From assembly GCA_002914805.1 (NCBI GenBank), contig JXTB01000754.1, positions 67,365 through 131,364 of the forward strand: a stretch of DNA of 64,000 nt, read 5' to 3'. The notes beneath the pieces are model-generated. The model was not told the origin of the DNA and ran no database searches. It saw nothing but the letters and a program-made list of their open reading frames with translations. Of this stretch, positions 23,906 to 35,741 are shown piece after piece. This stretch comes from Parasponia andersonii (Eukaryota > Streptophyta > Magnoliopsida > Rosales > Cannabaceae). A program made the position numbers and the translations under genes. How positions within the stretch are numbered: the first letter of the stretch is position 1; each line of letters begins with the position of its first letter.

Positions 23906-25785
23906 CTAGGGACTCATCGCAGGTGGCCTCGTGCCTGGCATAAGCTCGATTTCATGATCCACCTCCCTCCTAGGTGGAAGTTTCTTGGGCAGGACGTCAG
24001 ACATCACATCTTGGAATTCATCCAAGACAATTTGTACCTCCATGGGCAGGTTACCTTGAGGTTCCAACTCTTCATCATCGTGCTCCTTTAGGATGGCCAA
24101 GTAACTATCCTCCTCTCTTCTCAAGCCTTTCTTGAATTGAAGTGCAGAAAGTACTTTATTTTCCACTTTTGTGGACCGCTCCATTGGTATCACGCAAGCC
24201 TTTTCACCATCCATGATGCACATAGAGTTGGCAAAAGGAACAGGAAATGCCCGCACTGCATCAAGGAATTCCAAACCAAGTACTACCGCGAAATCATCCA
24301 TTGGCACCACTGATAAGTCAAGTTGGCCAACCCATGCACCTAGGCTAGCCTTAACACCATGAGCAACCCCGTGGATGGGGCATGCTGCTGAGTTCACTGC
24401 CTTGAGAGAGCCTCCTCCATTAGATACCGTCAAGCCCAACCGCCTAGCTTCCTCAACAGAGACGAAGTTGTAGGATGCACCCGTATCAACCAAAGCTTTA
24501 GTAGCTTTGCCATTGATTGTTGCATCCACAAAAAGTAGGCCATTAGCTTGTGACTTAGAGGTCGACCGCAAGACATTTAGGAGTTGCAAGGAACCAACAT
24601 GTGCACCACCATCTTCTCTATCACCTCCTTCTTGGCTTGGCTCAGAGGCAATTAAGGCATTGAGAGCTTTCTTCTTGGAGCACTCGCATGCCCAATGTGG
24701 CCCATCGCAAAGAAAGCACTTAACTCTTGGCTTGGAGAAGTCACGGTCTTCCTTCTCTTTGCCCTTGTCTTTGTGCCTGTAAGAGGAACTATCTTTGTTC
24801 CATTTTCCTCCTTTTGTTTGCTCTCCCCCACTCTTTGCTCCACCACTCTTCTTATCTTTGGCCTTAGAAGGGTCCTTGTTGGTAGAGTAATCAACAAGGC
24901 TCTCGGCTACTGCAATAGCATCGGCCAAGTCCTGGACGCCACGACGCTTGAGCTCTAACTTGGCATAGTTCTAAAGATCATCCATGAACAAGAATAGGGC
25001 ATCTTTATCTGGAGTGTCAGGGACTTCGAGTAAGAGTGTGGTAAACTCTTTCACGTAGTCTCTAACACTACCAGATTGTTTGAGGCGGCAAAGACGGCCT
25101 CTCGCCTCCTCTTCGGCATTCTCGGGAAAGAACTACCTTTTTAGCTCTCTTTTGAAGTCATCAAAGGTGGTTATAGTGCACACCCTTTGTTGCATCTCCC
25201 CGTGTCTCCGCCTCCACTATAGCATGGCGGTATCAGTTAAATATAAAGCAGCATTACGAATTTTACCGGCATCGTTCGTCACACTGGTGGCCTCAAAGTA
25301 TTGTTCGAGTCCCCATAGGAAGTTCTCAACTTCCCTAGCATTGCGAGTACCATTGAAGGTCTTTGGGTTAGGTACCTCAACCTTCCTTGCCTCAATGATT
25401 ACCATAAAGCAAGATCACCACCTATCTCATCTACTCTAAGTAAAACATTACTGAGTTCTCTTTGGAAGAGATCTTGTACCTTAGCAATCTCCGAATGAAG
25501 GGACTCGATCTCGCGCCTTAAGTCGATCTCTAGCCCACCAAGCGCATCTTTGATGCCGCTGTGGATCTCCTCATCCTCGGTCTCCAAACCGTCGCAATGA
25601 CTATCTAGATCATTTACACACTCACCTAACATGCCTAAGTTGGACTCTAGTCGGGATACTCTAGCCTCCGAGCTAGTCACCACATCCCTCGATTTGCCGC
25701 GGGTAGCACCCTTCTTCCCTTGATCATGCCCACGTTCAGAAGCACCAACTTCAACGGGGTCAGGAGTTGCAGCCATGGTCTTCAT
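23906..25785 (-). pseudogene. gypsy gag and protease, decayed
   Basis: Gag starts near 25785 with a coiled-coil-rich N-terminus (SRLESNLGMLGECVNDLDSH). It continues after a frameshift near 25400 with VEVPNPKTFNGTRNAREVEN, the gag core of this gypsy group. The zinc knuckle CFLCDGPHWACEC lies at about 24677-24718, and the protease active site VDTGAS near 24473-24487. A 340-codon stretch (23906-24928) is still open, but TAG codons at 25217, 25133 and 24972 break gag. These fit single transitions from TGG or CAG. Confidence 0.88.
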
Positions 25786-25824
25786 TTAGACAATGGAACC
25801 ACCAAGATATAACGAGCAACCAAA

Positions 25825-25836
25825 TCTCTGATACCA
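25825..25836 (-). other. Primer binding site (tRNA-iMet type)
   Basis: The minus strand reads TGGTATCAGAGA three bases after the 5' LTR end. TGGTATCAGAG is the standard plant retroelement site complementary to the 3' end of initiator tRNA-Met. The last bases deviate slightly. Confidence 0.85.
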
Positions 25837-25839
25837 TGC

Positions 25840-26495
25840 TGTCACGACCCTAGCCTCAAACTAGACAATCGTGCGGCACTTAGCACAGACCGTCGTACTA
25901 AGTCAGCCTACCAATACTCAAGAAAGGGACTTAGAGTAAGCTTTTAAGACAAAGTAGTAAGGATGAGAGAATTTAGGTGAATGAAAGCTTTGTATTACTC
26001 TTAAAATTCTTATAACTCTCACAAATGGGACTTGTGTACAAATGAACCCAAGGGGTCCTTTATATAGGCAAAGCCTAAACCAACCAACGGTTATGATCGT
26101 GCCAAGTGGCATGATCTTACAAAGGGTCTAGATTATTCTTAACTAAAGTTATAATATCTATAAAGATATTTACATAGAGAATTCTAGAACAAAACATGGT
26201 CTAAATCCTTCTAAGAGGTTCATCCACCATCTTGGCTCTTCTAAGTTATTCTAGGAGCTTTTAGGACCGTCCAATCCATCTAGCACCATCTGGCCTTGTC
26301 TAGAGCCTTCTAGGACTTAGTAGCATCAATTAGAGTCTTCTAGCACGGCCAATACCTCTCTTGATCACTCTAGAAGTGTCCACCACGTTCTAGGGTCTTT
26401 CACAATCTTTTTGGGTAAGCAGTATATATAGACGACCTTAGAGCCATGAACAATAACATTTGGATTTTTGGGAGCCAAATGAGTGGGGCGTAACA
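25840..26495 (-). repeat. LTR of the minus-strand gypsy element (5' LTR in element orientation)
   Basis: Begins TGTCACGACCCTAG and ends GGGGCGTAACA. It is the partner of 18387-19040 and is followed on its inner side by the primer binding site. Confidence 0.9.
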
Positions 26496-28245
26496 TGCAG
26501 CTCTGTTTACTCTTTCATCAACTTTTGTAACATTATGCGCTCTCTCAGTTGCTCGCTGTGCTTCCTTTTCACAATAGATTAATTGGTCTGGTGACTTCAT
26601 CTTATAGTGGTTATCACTCGTTTAAACAGTCACATTACACATGGAATTGCAAAATATATTCCTAGTACAGTTTTTTGTCTTGCGAATGACTGGTGATGGT
26701 GGAGGAAGTAGTTGTAAATTATCCACAACATAACGAGACTGGAAACCCTGCTATCATTTTAACCAAACTAGCAATTCAAGAGTTCCAAGTTGCTCTTAAC
26801 TTCGTGAGAGTGGGAATTCAGATTGTCATTAGATCAAAAACCAAACTCAACTTAGGTTGCAGGTGTCTGTAAAAGAATCATGGTTTTCATATCCTATTGA
26901 CAAAGGGGAAGGACTAGAAAATTCAGTAACAAAGCATGTTTTGACTACTGAATAAATCAGACCTAATTGAGCCATTAAAGATACAGCTTTATCTCTAATC
27001 AAGCAAAGACAAAATGACCAAATGACTGATTCTCCATATGTGGCATGCATCGGAGTGAAAAGTTTGGGACATACGTCTCAATTTTTGTGACGGAAACAAC
27101 AGATTCAACATACGGAGTTGATTGTTAAAACAGAAAAATGTATAGTGGCGCCAAACTCTCAAGTCATAAGCAAGTGCAAATTTAAATTTTTACACCTATG
27201 TGGGACTATATATAAAGTTAAAAGTAATAAATCTGTTATATTCCCATAAAGTAAGCCAAAGTAGGCATTCATGATACAAAATATTACTTAGTTTATTATT
27301 TGTCTTCAAAGCAAAATAAACTATGTAGATGTTATAATCTTTAGTAGGACCACACAAAAATATAAAATTTTGACTCGACTCGACCTGAGATATTCGTTTG
27401 ATTCAACTTGAGATTTTGAGTTCAAATAAGTGTACCTAAAAATTCGGATAAAATATGACCGAATCGAAGGATTTTCGGTACAGATACAGGTACATATTTT
27501 ATTAGAATTTGATACCCGAACACGATCCAAATCTAACACCATCATTAAAAAAAGATCTTAAAATTAGTTATTTAATAATTTATTTCTCTTTTTGATTTTT
27601 TTTCCCTTTTATATTTGAATGTTTATGAGATTGTATGTATTGTCCAAAAAGCTAATTTTACATAAAATAGCCAAAAAAAAATCAAAATTGTTATTATGTG
27701 GTAAAAAATAAAAAAAATAAAATAAAGTTTTATGCTTTCGCAAAATCCGACTCAACCCGTCTGAATACCCAACTTACCTAATTTACCTGGCCTATCCGAA
27801 ATCTGAATATCTGATTTTTGTCGGTTCAAATTTATTTGCTTATTTTAATATACCCAAGCCCGAATACTTAAAATCTGACCCAATGTGCACCCCTAGTCTT
27901 TGTATAATGAAGGGCTTGAGTTTCAAGGGGCCTTAGCTGATTGCCACCTTGCAATTTTCCAAAATTCTACTATAATTTTAATGCAGAATGAAGCTATCTA
28001 ACTAATATATGATTCAGTTGTATGATGAAACGACGCCCTGTCAAAATTAATGGCCCAGGATAGTTTTGTTTCCCACGTTGGAAAAAACGCGAGCACTTAA
28101 TTCCAATTGCAAAACAAAAATCACACCACCAGAAACCAATTGAGTAAACCAATAACTCAGAGGCACTTTCCCACTTCTCTATCAACTGGAAACTAAACCC
28201 AACGTGAAAATCCATTAAAAATACAATCATCAATCAATAAAATTA
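26496..28245 (-). pseudogene. Truncated duplicate of the MORN-repeat gene, 5' remaining part (start of exon 3, intron 2, part of intron 1)
   Basis: The segment 26496-26610 encodes EAQRATERAHNVTKVDERVN, against EAQRAAERAHNLAKVDERVN in the intact exon 3 at 30401. The following 500 bases match intron 2 (for example the GTTATCACTCG block and TGTATAGTG near 27140). Matching stops near 27180, resumes at about 27980 with intron 1 sequence (AACTAATATATGATTC, TTTCCCACTTCTCTATCA) and ends at about 28245. Exon 2 and exon 1 are absent, so no MORN repeat remains. The copy cannot make the protein. Confidence 0.85.
27340..27896. repeat. Dispersed repeat replacing exon 2 in the duplicated MORN copy
   Basis: This part has no match in the intact MORN gene. 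It contains repeated motifs of the GACTCGACTCGACC and CCGAATACTTAAAATCTGACCC kind and ends GTGCACCCCTAG. That ending is typical of plant hAT-like non-autonomous repeats whose ends read CTAGGGGTGCAC. The other end was not located, so the class is a guess. Confidence 0.35.
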
Positions 28246-28246
28246 A

Positions 28247-29056
28247 GACCATTTCTAATGCATTGATGCTAAAAAGGCTATGTCAATTTTAAATTTAACG
28301 TCACGTTAAATTTAACATACTTTTTCACTTTTGCTCCAATATTATCATACTAAAGTAAATGCTACTTATATTTAAATGTTAGTTTTGTTCACAAAAATGT
28401 TTACATCATAATATTATTTATTTATTATATTATCCAACTACGATCTACTTATAACATTTCCAATGGACACGCTAAATATCATGCTAATACGAAATTTTAG
28501 TATTTGAGTGAAAAGTAGCTTTTCAATTGTGTGCTATATTTGATATAATTTTTAGCATGCACTATTTGTTAAAGTATAACACATATTAAATTTTAGTATA
28601 TGTTGTTATTTATAATATTATTACTATTTTATATATAAAATATTCATGTGTTTCACAATATTATCAAAATTCAATATATGTATTAATTTTTTTCATTAAA
28701 TTTATTTATAATTTTATCCTTACTAAATTACAATCAATTATAATTAATAGGAGAATATTTTTTTATTTATATTTTTTTGTATTGACTAATTTGTTTATTT
28801 ATATAGAATATGAGTACTTCTGAATTAATAGATAAAGTTAATTTTTATGATTAGTAATTAAATAATAAAATAATAAGAATATGTAATAGAAAAAAATATT
28901 TTATACATAAAGTTAATATTTAAAATTCAAAATAGCATTTCTTTTGGTATAGATGTATTGGAGCAAAATTCAAAAAGTACATGCTAATTTTGCCAAGTCA
29001 TGCTAAATTTAGCATTTGTACAACACTTTTTAGCATAATGTATAGGAGAAATGGGT
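28247..29056. mobile_element. Non-autonomous DNA element with long terminal inverted repeats (about 810 bp)
   Basis: The left end (ACCATTTCTAATGCATTGAT, then GCTAAAAAG) matches the reverse complement of the right end (ACCCATTTCTCCTATACATT, then ATGCTAAAAAG). The similarity continues inward to a shared TTTTGCTCCAATA block and AAATGCT, so each inverted arm is about 120 bp (28247-28365 and 28933-29056). The core is AT-rich with no ORF. It starts where homology of the duplicated MORN copy ends. Confidence 0.6.
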
Positions 29057-29765
29057 ACGCGATATAACCCCTACCGATGCTAAATATTAGCATTTGGCCA
29101 AAAATTGTCTCCAATGGCATGCTATATATAATATACTTTTTAGCATGTGTAGTAAATATAATTCAATGAATAGCACATTTTAAATTTTAGATGTACTATA
29201 ATTTACACTTTTGCTAGTGTGTGTTAGAATTTACAACATTGTTATTATAATGTGTTAAATTCTATGATATTGTCATTATTTAAATTTAATATATATATAT
29301 TTTATAATATGACTAAATTTGACATATGTATACTTTCTTTAATTTTTTTCTTTTTACAAATTATTTACAATGGTTTCAAACTAAATTTCTATAAATTACA
29401 GCTCCCCTTCACTATTTTGGTACTCACATATGTGATAAAAAAAAGAATTGTAAGTGAGTGGATAGCATGAAAAATCAGTTCCTAGATCATTAAAAAAACA
29501 TACAAGCTAGTTCCTACTACGAAAGATTTGGCAATTCTTCTCCTGTTGAAAATAGAACATACAAGCTAGTGGCTCCACAATTCTAACTGGGAACAGGATT
29601 TAGAACATTACTGCTAACACAGTTCCTAGATCATTAAAAAAAGAAACAGAAAAGAAAAACAGTTCTTCGAGATCATCGGCGATTCAAAATGTTCAAGCAT
29701 GATAGTCTATGAACCATATACATACATCTATACATGTAAGAGGAGAGGCAAGTTTGTTTCCTCTC
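29057..29765. other. AT-rich spacer with a fragment of a related TAGCATG-type repeat
   Basis: CTCCAATGGCATGCTATA and TTTTTAGCATGTG near 29110-29145 resemble internal sequence of the neighbouring inverted-repeat element (near 28465-28560), so this is probably a partial second copy. The remainder to the MORN 3' end is unremarkable. Confidence 0.35.
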
Positions 29766-30224
29766 ACTCCAGAGGCCATAATGAGCAAACCCGCCTGGAA
29801 ACGTCATCAATCAGATGCACGATCAAAAACATCTGCACAAACAGACCAAAGTAAAATCTCAAAGCTGGGGCTAACTCAGGCACTTGGTGCCAACTTCATT
29901 CACTCATACTTGAAAACTTTGGTTCGTGCTATGTACATATTGTTCATGTCGGAAAAATGAAACAAAACAGGGGGGAAATCCACCTGCTCCTCAATCAGTC
30001 ATCCGCTATAAATGACTGAAATTGTGGTTCCAGGCACGTCCCTCACATCTTTCATGGAAAGAAAGAAAAAGAAGAAAAACAAAAGAAGAAGAATCCATTA
30101 GCGTGGCATTCTTTGAGCTTCTATGGACTTCTCTTTAAGCGCAAAATGATGCAGGATCCCTATTCCATTGCAGAAGCATGATTGTAGTACTGAGTGGCAA
30201 TTCCGAATCAGTGGCAATTCCGAA

Positions 30225-33200
30225 TCAGACAAAATGAGATGGTGATTCTTCTCCGTTATCATGGAGCATTTGGTTTTGGACGGCTTTAACAGCTGCTACT
30301 CTTGCTGCATTTGCTGCTTTATTAGCTCCAGCTACAGATCTGTTTACTCTTTCATCAACTTTTGCAAGATTATGTGCTCTCTCAGCTGCTCGCTGTGCTT
30401 CCTGCTCACAAGAGATTAATTGGTCAGGAGATTTCATCTTATGGTGGTTATCACTCGTTGGAACAATTAACATTATGCATGGAATCACAAACATATAGCT
30501 TAGTAAGCTCAGAATTAAAATCAGCATTAGTGGACAGTATTTTGCATAGTATATCAGCAGCATAAGATCAAAAGACAAGAGGCAGCAAAATTCGCTAATG
30601 ACTGATGATGGCAGAGGAAGTAGTTGTAACTCAACCACTCACATAATTCCAATAAGATTGACAACATACAACAAGAATGGAAACCCCACTATCATTTTAC
30701 TAAACTAGAAATTCAAGAGTTCCAAGCTGTTCTAACAAGTTGAAACTGGGAATTCAGATCGTTAATAGATCCAAAAACAAACCAACTTAGGTTGCTGGTG
30801 TCTGGGTGCAAAGTATCATGGTTTTCATCTCCTATTGAGAAGGGGGAAGAATAAGAAAATACAGAACAAAGCATGTTTTGACTCCTAAACATACACCTAG
30901 TCGGCCATTAAGGATAAAACTTTATCTTCAGCAAGCAAGAGTAACTGACCAATTACCGGCTCTCCATATGTTACATTCATTGGAGTGAAAAGTTTGGAAT
31001 GCATGTCTGATTGTTGTGATGATATAACCTAAATGGAAGGCGACCAAAGCAACAGATTCTACATATGCAGTTAATAGTTAAAATCCGAATATGTATAGTG
31101 ATGCTAAACTTCAAGCCATCGGCACAGAAACAACTTGTAGAATATACATATTAACTATAAAAAATCAAATATCTAATGGAAGTTGTGCTTAAAATAAATT
31201 CCATCTACTGAAAAGTCACAAATCATCATTACCTGCACTGCATTAAGTACTCTGGAATGACTGATAGTGCGAGGAGATTCGGGATGTGTATTTTGCTTGC
31301 TAGTAACATCAAGAAACCCATTTTGCCAATGGCCGGATTGTGTTTCACCATTTCTGAAGGTGTACATACCAAGCCCCTGCCTTTTTCCTTCATGCCAGGC
31401 ACCTTCATATCGATGCCCATTTGCAAACCGATAGACTCCAAAACCATGCATCTTATCTGCAAAATATTCACCAGCATACGTATCCCCGTTTCTGCATTAT
31501 CATAAATGGCAACTAACGTCAATCGTCAGTCTTAGAAATCAAGAAATGGTCGAGGTAGTTTAAGGTACATGCCCAAGTTATAGAAACTTGTGAGAAACAC
31601 AAGGAACAGAAAAACAAAATAAGCGCACACACACACTTTGTGCACACTAACGTACATATAGCATGTGTCTTCTTCAAGCCAAGACAGGAATTCTTCCATT
31701 CTCTAACAACCAGAAGAACAACAAGATTACGAATATGCAGTTGTACGCACAGATAACACCTGTATATGATAACTTGCATAAATGTATGTAACTTGTGCAA
31801 ATAACTTCAACATTTTTTCTCTGTTGGAACCACGACCGTTCCAGGATTCAGGGTAGGGGGAATCAAGATCGATGTGATTTTATATGATCGAAGCTGATAC
31901 ATAATCGAAGATTTGTTAATAATAAATATGATAATCTAACGTGTAACACTTTCTAACCCACCATGTCTAAGGAACTGTTTTATCTGAAATAAGGGGAAGA
32001 TCCTAATTGTCAAAAGTGTTACTAAGGTCAAATTCTTATAGACATTTGACAACTAATAAACACATCAATTTATAGTGTACCACATGATTACAATCAGAAG
32101 AAATGGAGTACCTCCAACCCAAGACTGAAAGAACTAAACTCATGGCTAGAAAATTATGTTTCACTATACGCATACTGTACGGCTGTTCCATTACACTGAC
32201 TTCCACTTGATACAGTTTCCCCACACTCGAACTATTAATTTTAAGGTCGATTGTCTACATATCTCAAAAAATTTACAAGGCAGAATGAGACCATCCAACT
32301 AATATATGATTCATGTATCTGTTTATATAGCTGTATGTATGACAGAGGCGCTGTCGCAGTTAACAGTTAACGGCCTAAAATAGGAACTTTTGTTTCCCAC
32401 ACTTGAAAAAGCATTGAGCATTCCAATTTCAAAACAAATACCACAACAAGAGACCAACTGAATGAACCAAGAACCTAGAGAAACACAATGATTCCAGAAT
32501 TTCCTTTCCCACTTCTCTATCACGTATAAACTGAATACAACTTTTCAGCCCAAAAAGAAAAAACTAAACACAACATGGAATCCAACGAAACTACATTATC
32601 AATAAATAGAACTAGGCTTCAACAAACAAAATCTACAAAAAGAAGCGCAATTTACCTGAAATGATAATGACCAAGTCCATGCTTAACACCCCACTTAAAT
32701 TCCCCAATATACCTGCTACCGTCCTCACAAGTATGAACTCCACAACCATGACACTGCCCATTAGACCACTCTCCTGCATAAACATCCCCTGTGTAGAACC
32801 TATAAACACCAACTCCATGCCTTAAACCCTGCCTATACTGACCGCGATATCGGCTACCTTTCGCCCAGGTCTCAACTCCATAACCATCATACTTCTCATC
32901 AATCCAATCCCCCTCGTACCTCCCACTCATGTGATAATAATAAACTCCACTTCCTGAACACTTTCCCTTATGGAACTCCCCTTCGTAAACATCCCCGTTG
33001 CCGTAAACTTTCACCCAAGACCCTGAATTTATCCTCTTCTCCGATTTGGGCTTCGACCCAATTGACCAAAGAACCGGCTGGGAGGGTTTTGAGGCACAAG
33101 AAGGTGAACAAGCCTTAGTTGGCAACAACGAGCGAGTGAGGAACAATCGAATCGAGACAAGGCGAGGGAGCGCGAGATTGAGAGAGACCAAAAGGGCAGC

Positions 33201-33485
33201 CGAGAAAGCGAGCAAAGAAAGGAAATCGAGCACGAAAGAGCGGCGAGGATTCGATATGGTGTAGTAAAGGGAAGGCAGAGAGAGGAGTATAAGCAAGCGA
33301 AAGTGGATTCTAAGCAACTGGGCACACCGAAAATGGCGAACAATTCTCAGAGCCAGTGATCTAGTGGCGAAAGGAAAGACTCCAAACGAAGAAGAAGAAG
33401 GTGGGGTCTGAGCAGAATGGCGAAATTGGCGAAGAGAGGAAAGCGTGGGAGAGTGGGAAAGAGAGGAAGGAGTCTGGGCCATCAT
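30225..33485 (-). CDS. MORN-repeat protein with two N-terminal membrane segments
   Basis: Exons (in order of transcription) are 32656-33485, 31233-31491 and 30225-30401, all GT-AG, giving 421 aa. Plant homologues are annotated as MORN-repeat proteins, sometimes misleadingly as SET7/9-like methyltransferases because both share MORN motifs. There is no SET domain here. Two hydrophobic stretches lie at about residues 63-78 and 84-106. About seven MORN units of the GDVYEGEF..GK..G.GVY type follow from about 162 to 334, crossing the exon 1/2 junction. MORN repeats usually mediate membrane-lipid or protein contacts. The C-terminus is an Ala-rich helix (EAQRAAERAHNLAKVDERVN). The start is MMAQTPSSL at 33485 (33482 is equally possible). 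A long in-frame extension to 33812 is low complexity and probably untranslated. The molecular role is not established by sequence. Confidence 0.92.
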
Positions 33486-34953
33486 AGGCCTTGTTTGGGG
33501 AGCTGAGGGGTTACCTGAGAGGGGCTCTTCATGAAGTTGGGTTTGGATATGGATTTGGTTATGATGGGTTGTTCTCGGCTTTGGTGGTGGTGGGTTTGGT
33601 GATTTTGGGTGATGGGGTTTTGGTTGGCGTTGATGGGATTGCTTGGAGACTAAGTATGGTGCGATTTGTTGGCCAAATTGAGTTTGGTATTGGGTTTGGG
33701 TATGGCTTCGGAGGTTTTTCTGAGGGAAAAGGAGAATTGGAGTTGGGTTGAAATCGGAAGAGACGCCTCTGCTTTCTTTTATGATCTGAATTTCGGATTT
33801 CTTCTGATGCATTTACATAGAGGATATACACTGATGATGATGATTATGATTATGATGCTACTACTCTCTTTCTGCATATATAGATTATAGATATAAGTAT
33901 ATGTATCTGTGTATTAACTTCGGTGTGTGGTGATTGTGATGATGAGGATGATATAGTTATGGCGGAAGAATTCCTCGAAGCAATGGATTCCTGTGCGTTG
34001 TACTGTGTTATTTAATGTCTCTGGTTTTTATCGGAGACAAAACCAGAGTAAAGGCCGGTTTCCGGTTTCTTATGTAAATGACCCTGGTTTTGATCGTTTT
34101 TACTAGATTGCCACTTAGGTTTTTTCCTTGGTGTTTTTCCAGGAGAAAAAAATCGATAAAGGTCACAGTTTCACAACACAAGCAAAAATAACATGTTCAT
34201 TTGGTTGGAATTTGGAATAATCTCGTAATTTGACTGCAATTTTTTTTTAAAGGTTAGGAAGGAAAATTTAAATGGCCATTAAAAAAGAAAAGACTAACGT
34301 TTTTTCAGACTATTTTCTTGGTACATTTGTAATAATGAGATCAATGGATGTATTGACTGGGTTTATAAGTATCTTACAAATAGTACTTCTTGAAATTTTG
34401 TAATAAAAGAGTTTAGTAAATAGATTTTTTCATTATGCATATAATATAAATAGACATCAATTCAGTAGGTATTTTTTTTTTTACTTTTATATTTAAGTAT
34501 TATTTTAGTTAATAAATTTTAAAAAAAAATTGAACTTTTTTTCAAACTATTTTCTTGGCACATTTGTAATAGACTGGCGTGGTATAATCGTAAATGTGTG
34601 TATGAGAGGAGGGTAATGATGATAGGGTGTTGACCTACCGATATCAATCAGAGGTCGCTTTGCCTATTCGCAAACTCCGCCATTTTGCCCAGTTGAAACG
34701 ACAAAAGAGGCCGGTTCATTAACGGGAAAAGCTCCAGTTAACGGTCACCGTTCACTTTTGCCACGTGTCTCACTATGAACTTGCCATGTGGAAAAAGCTC
34801 CTCATTGAAGTCTTCTACTCTCCTCCACTAACGTTCAACCATTGAGAAAAAAGTCAACTTGTCCTTAAGAATGAATCAAATTTTATATTGTTTTTCGCCC
34901 TTGATTTTGAGGAGGGATATTATCTTTTCATGTCTTTATTTTAATATTTTATT

Positions 34954-34984
<31 letters not shown>

Positions 34985-35545
34985 ATATTTTAGTTATTAT
35001 TAATATTGATATTTATTTTTTAAATATGTTATAAATTTATACTCTAATACTAGTTTATAGTAGTTATTTTATTAAATTACTGCTTAAAATATTGAAAATA
35101 AACTATATAAAAAATTATTCTAAGAATAAATTTATTAAATAATCGTCGTAAAACAACTGTTTTAAATTAATGTCAATGTATAAATTTATAATAAATATTA
35201 AATCTAAGAATTAATATTAATAATAATTAAAATAGAATATATAAACCAAATAAAATGTCAAAATATAAAATATAAAAATAATACTATCCAGTTTTTAAAT
35301 CTTCATTATGCCGTTCTTGATATCAGTTCATAAAATTAAAATTTTACATTCTTTCATTTTTCAACTATTTTCCCCCCCTCAATTTTGACACTTAATTGAT
35401 GAAAAACCTATTCACGTTGATTTGGGAGAACCATGGTTTAGAGACCAAATATGAGACATTACGAACGGATCAAAATATGTTTGCACCCTTTCTTTTTAAA
35501 CAATAAAGAAAAGTTTGCGTACTTTTCTTAATTTCTAGAATATTT
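33486..35545. other. 5' flank of the MORN gene and AT-rich spacer
   Basis: No gene was recognised. A GCCACGTGTC box near 34760 could be a G-box/ABRE-type site but is over 1.2 kb upstream of the MORN start. A TA microsatellite lies at about 34959-34984. The phrase TTTTTTCAAACTATTTTCTTGGCACATTTGTAAT near 34540 repeats one near 34305 with small changes. Confidence 0.4.
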
Positions 35546-35583
35546 AACTTAATCAAGAGATACTTATAATTAGAATTAATATA

Positions 35584-35741
35584 TGCCAACTGGGATTAGC
35601 TCAATTGGTCCAAAGTTTAAGAAATGTGTACGTGAGTTTGAGGGGATCAGGAGTTCAAATTTTGGTAGAATGTATGTGTGTTATTTTTCTTTAAATTTGT
35701 AGTAAATGGTGGTCATTAGCTAAGCCCACTTTATTAAAAAA
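35584..35741 (+). mobile_element. tRNA-derived SINE with a 38-bp target-site duplication
   Basis: The 158-bp insert begins TGCCAACTGGGATTAGCTCA. It has an A-box match (TAGCTCAATTGG) near 35598 and a B-box-like GAGTTCAAATTTTGG about 55 bp on, and ends in an A-rich tail. This is the layout of a Pol III-transcribed tRNA-derived SINE. It is bracketed by direct repeats at 35546-35583 and 35742-35779, 38 bases long with one C/T difference, so the integration site is clear. Confidence 0.85.

Larger units (their letters stand above)
18387..26495 (-). mobile_element. Ty3/gypsy chromovirus, minus strand, non-autonomous and itself interrupted
   Basis: The element has LTRs of 654 and 656 bp (18387-19040 and 25840-26495), a tRNA-iMet-type primer binding site at 25825-25836, a polypurine tract at 19041-19057, and gag, protease, RT, RNase H, integrase and chromodomain in gypsy order. 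Over the first 110 bases the LTRs differ at about 9 sites (hand count), mostly transitions, so the insertion is not recent. Reading frames are broken by stops and frameshifts. A solo LTR (20738-22897) interrupts the RNase H region. The flanks TACA (18383-18386) and TGCA (26496-26499) could be an eroded target-site duplication. The element splits exon 3 of the duplicated MORN gene. Confidence 0.93.

Noticed and set aside
33486-33812. In-frame 109-residue extension upstream of the MORN protein
   Set aside because: Pro/Gln/His-rich low complexity without family support; the resulting 421 aa from 33485 matches the family length as I recall it.
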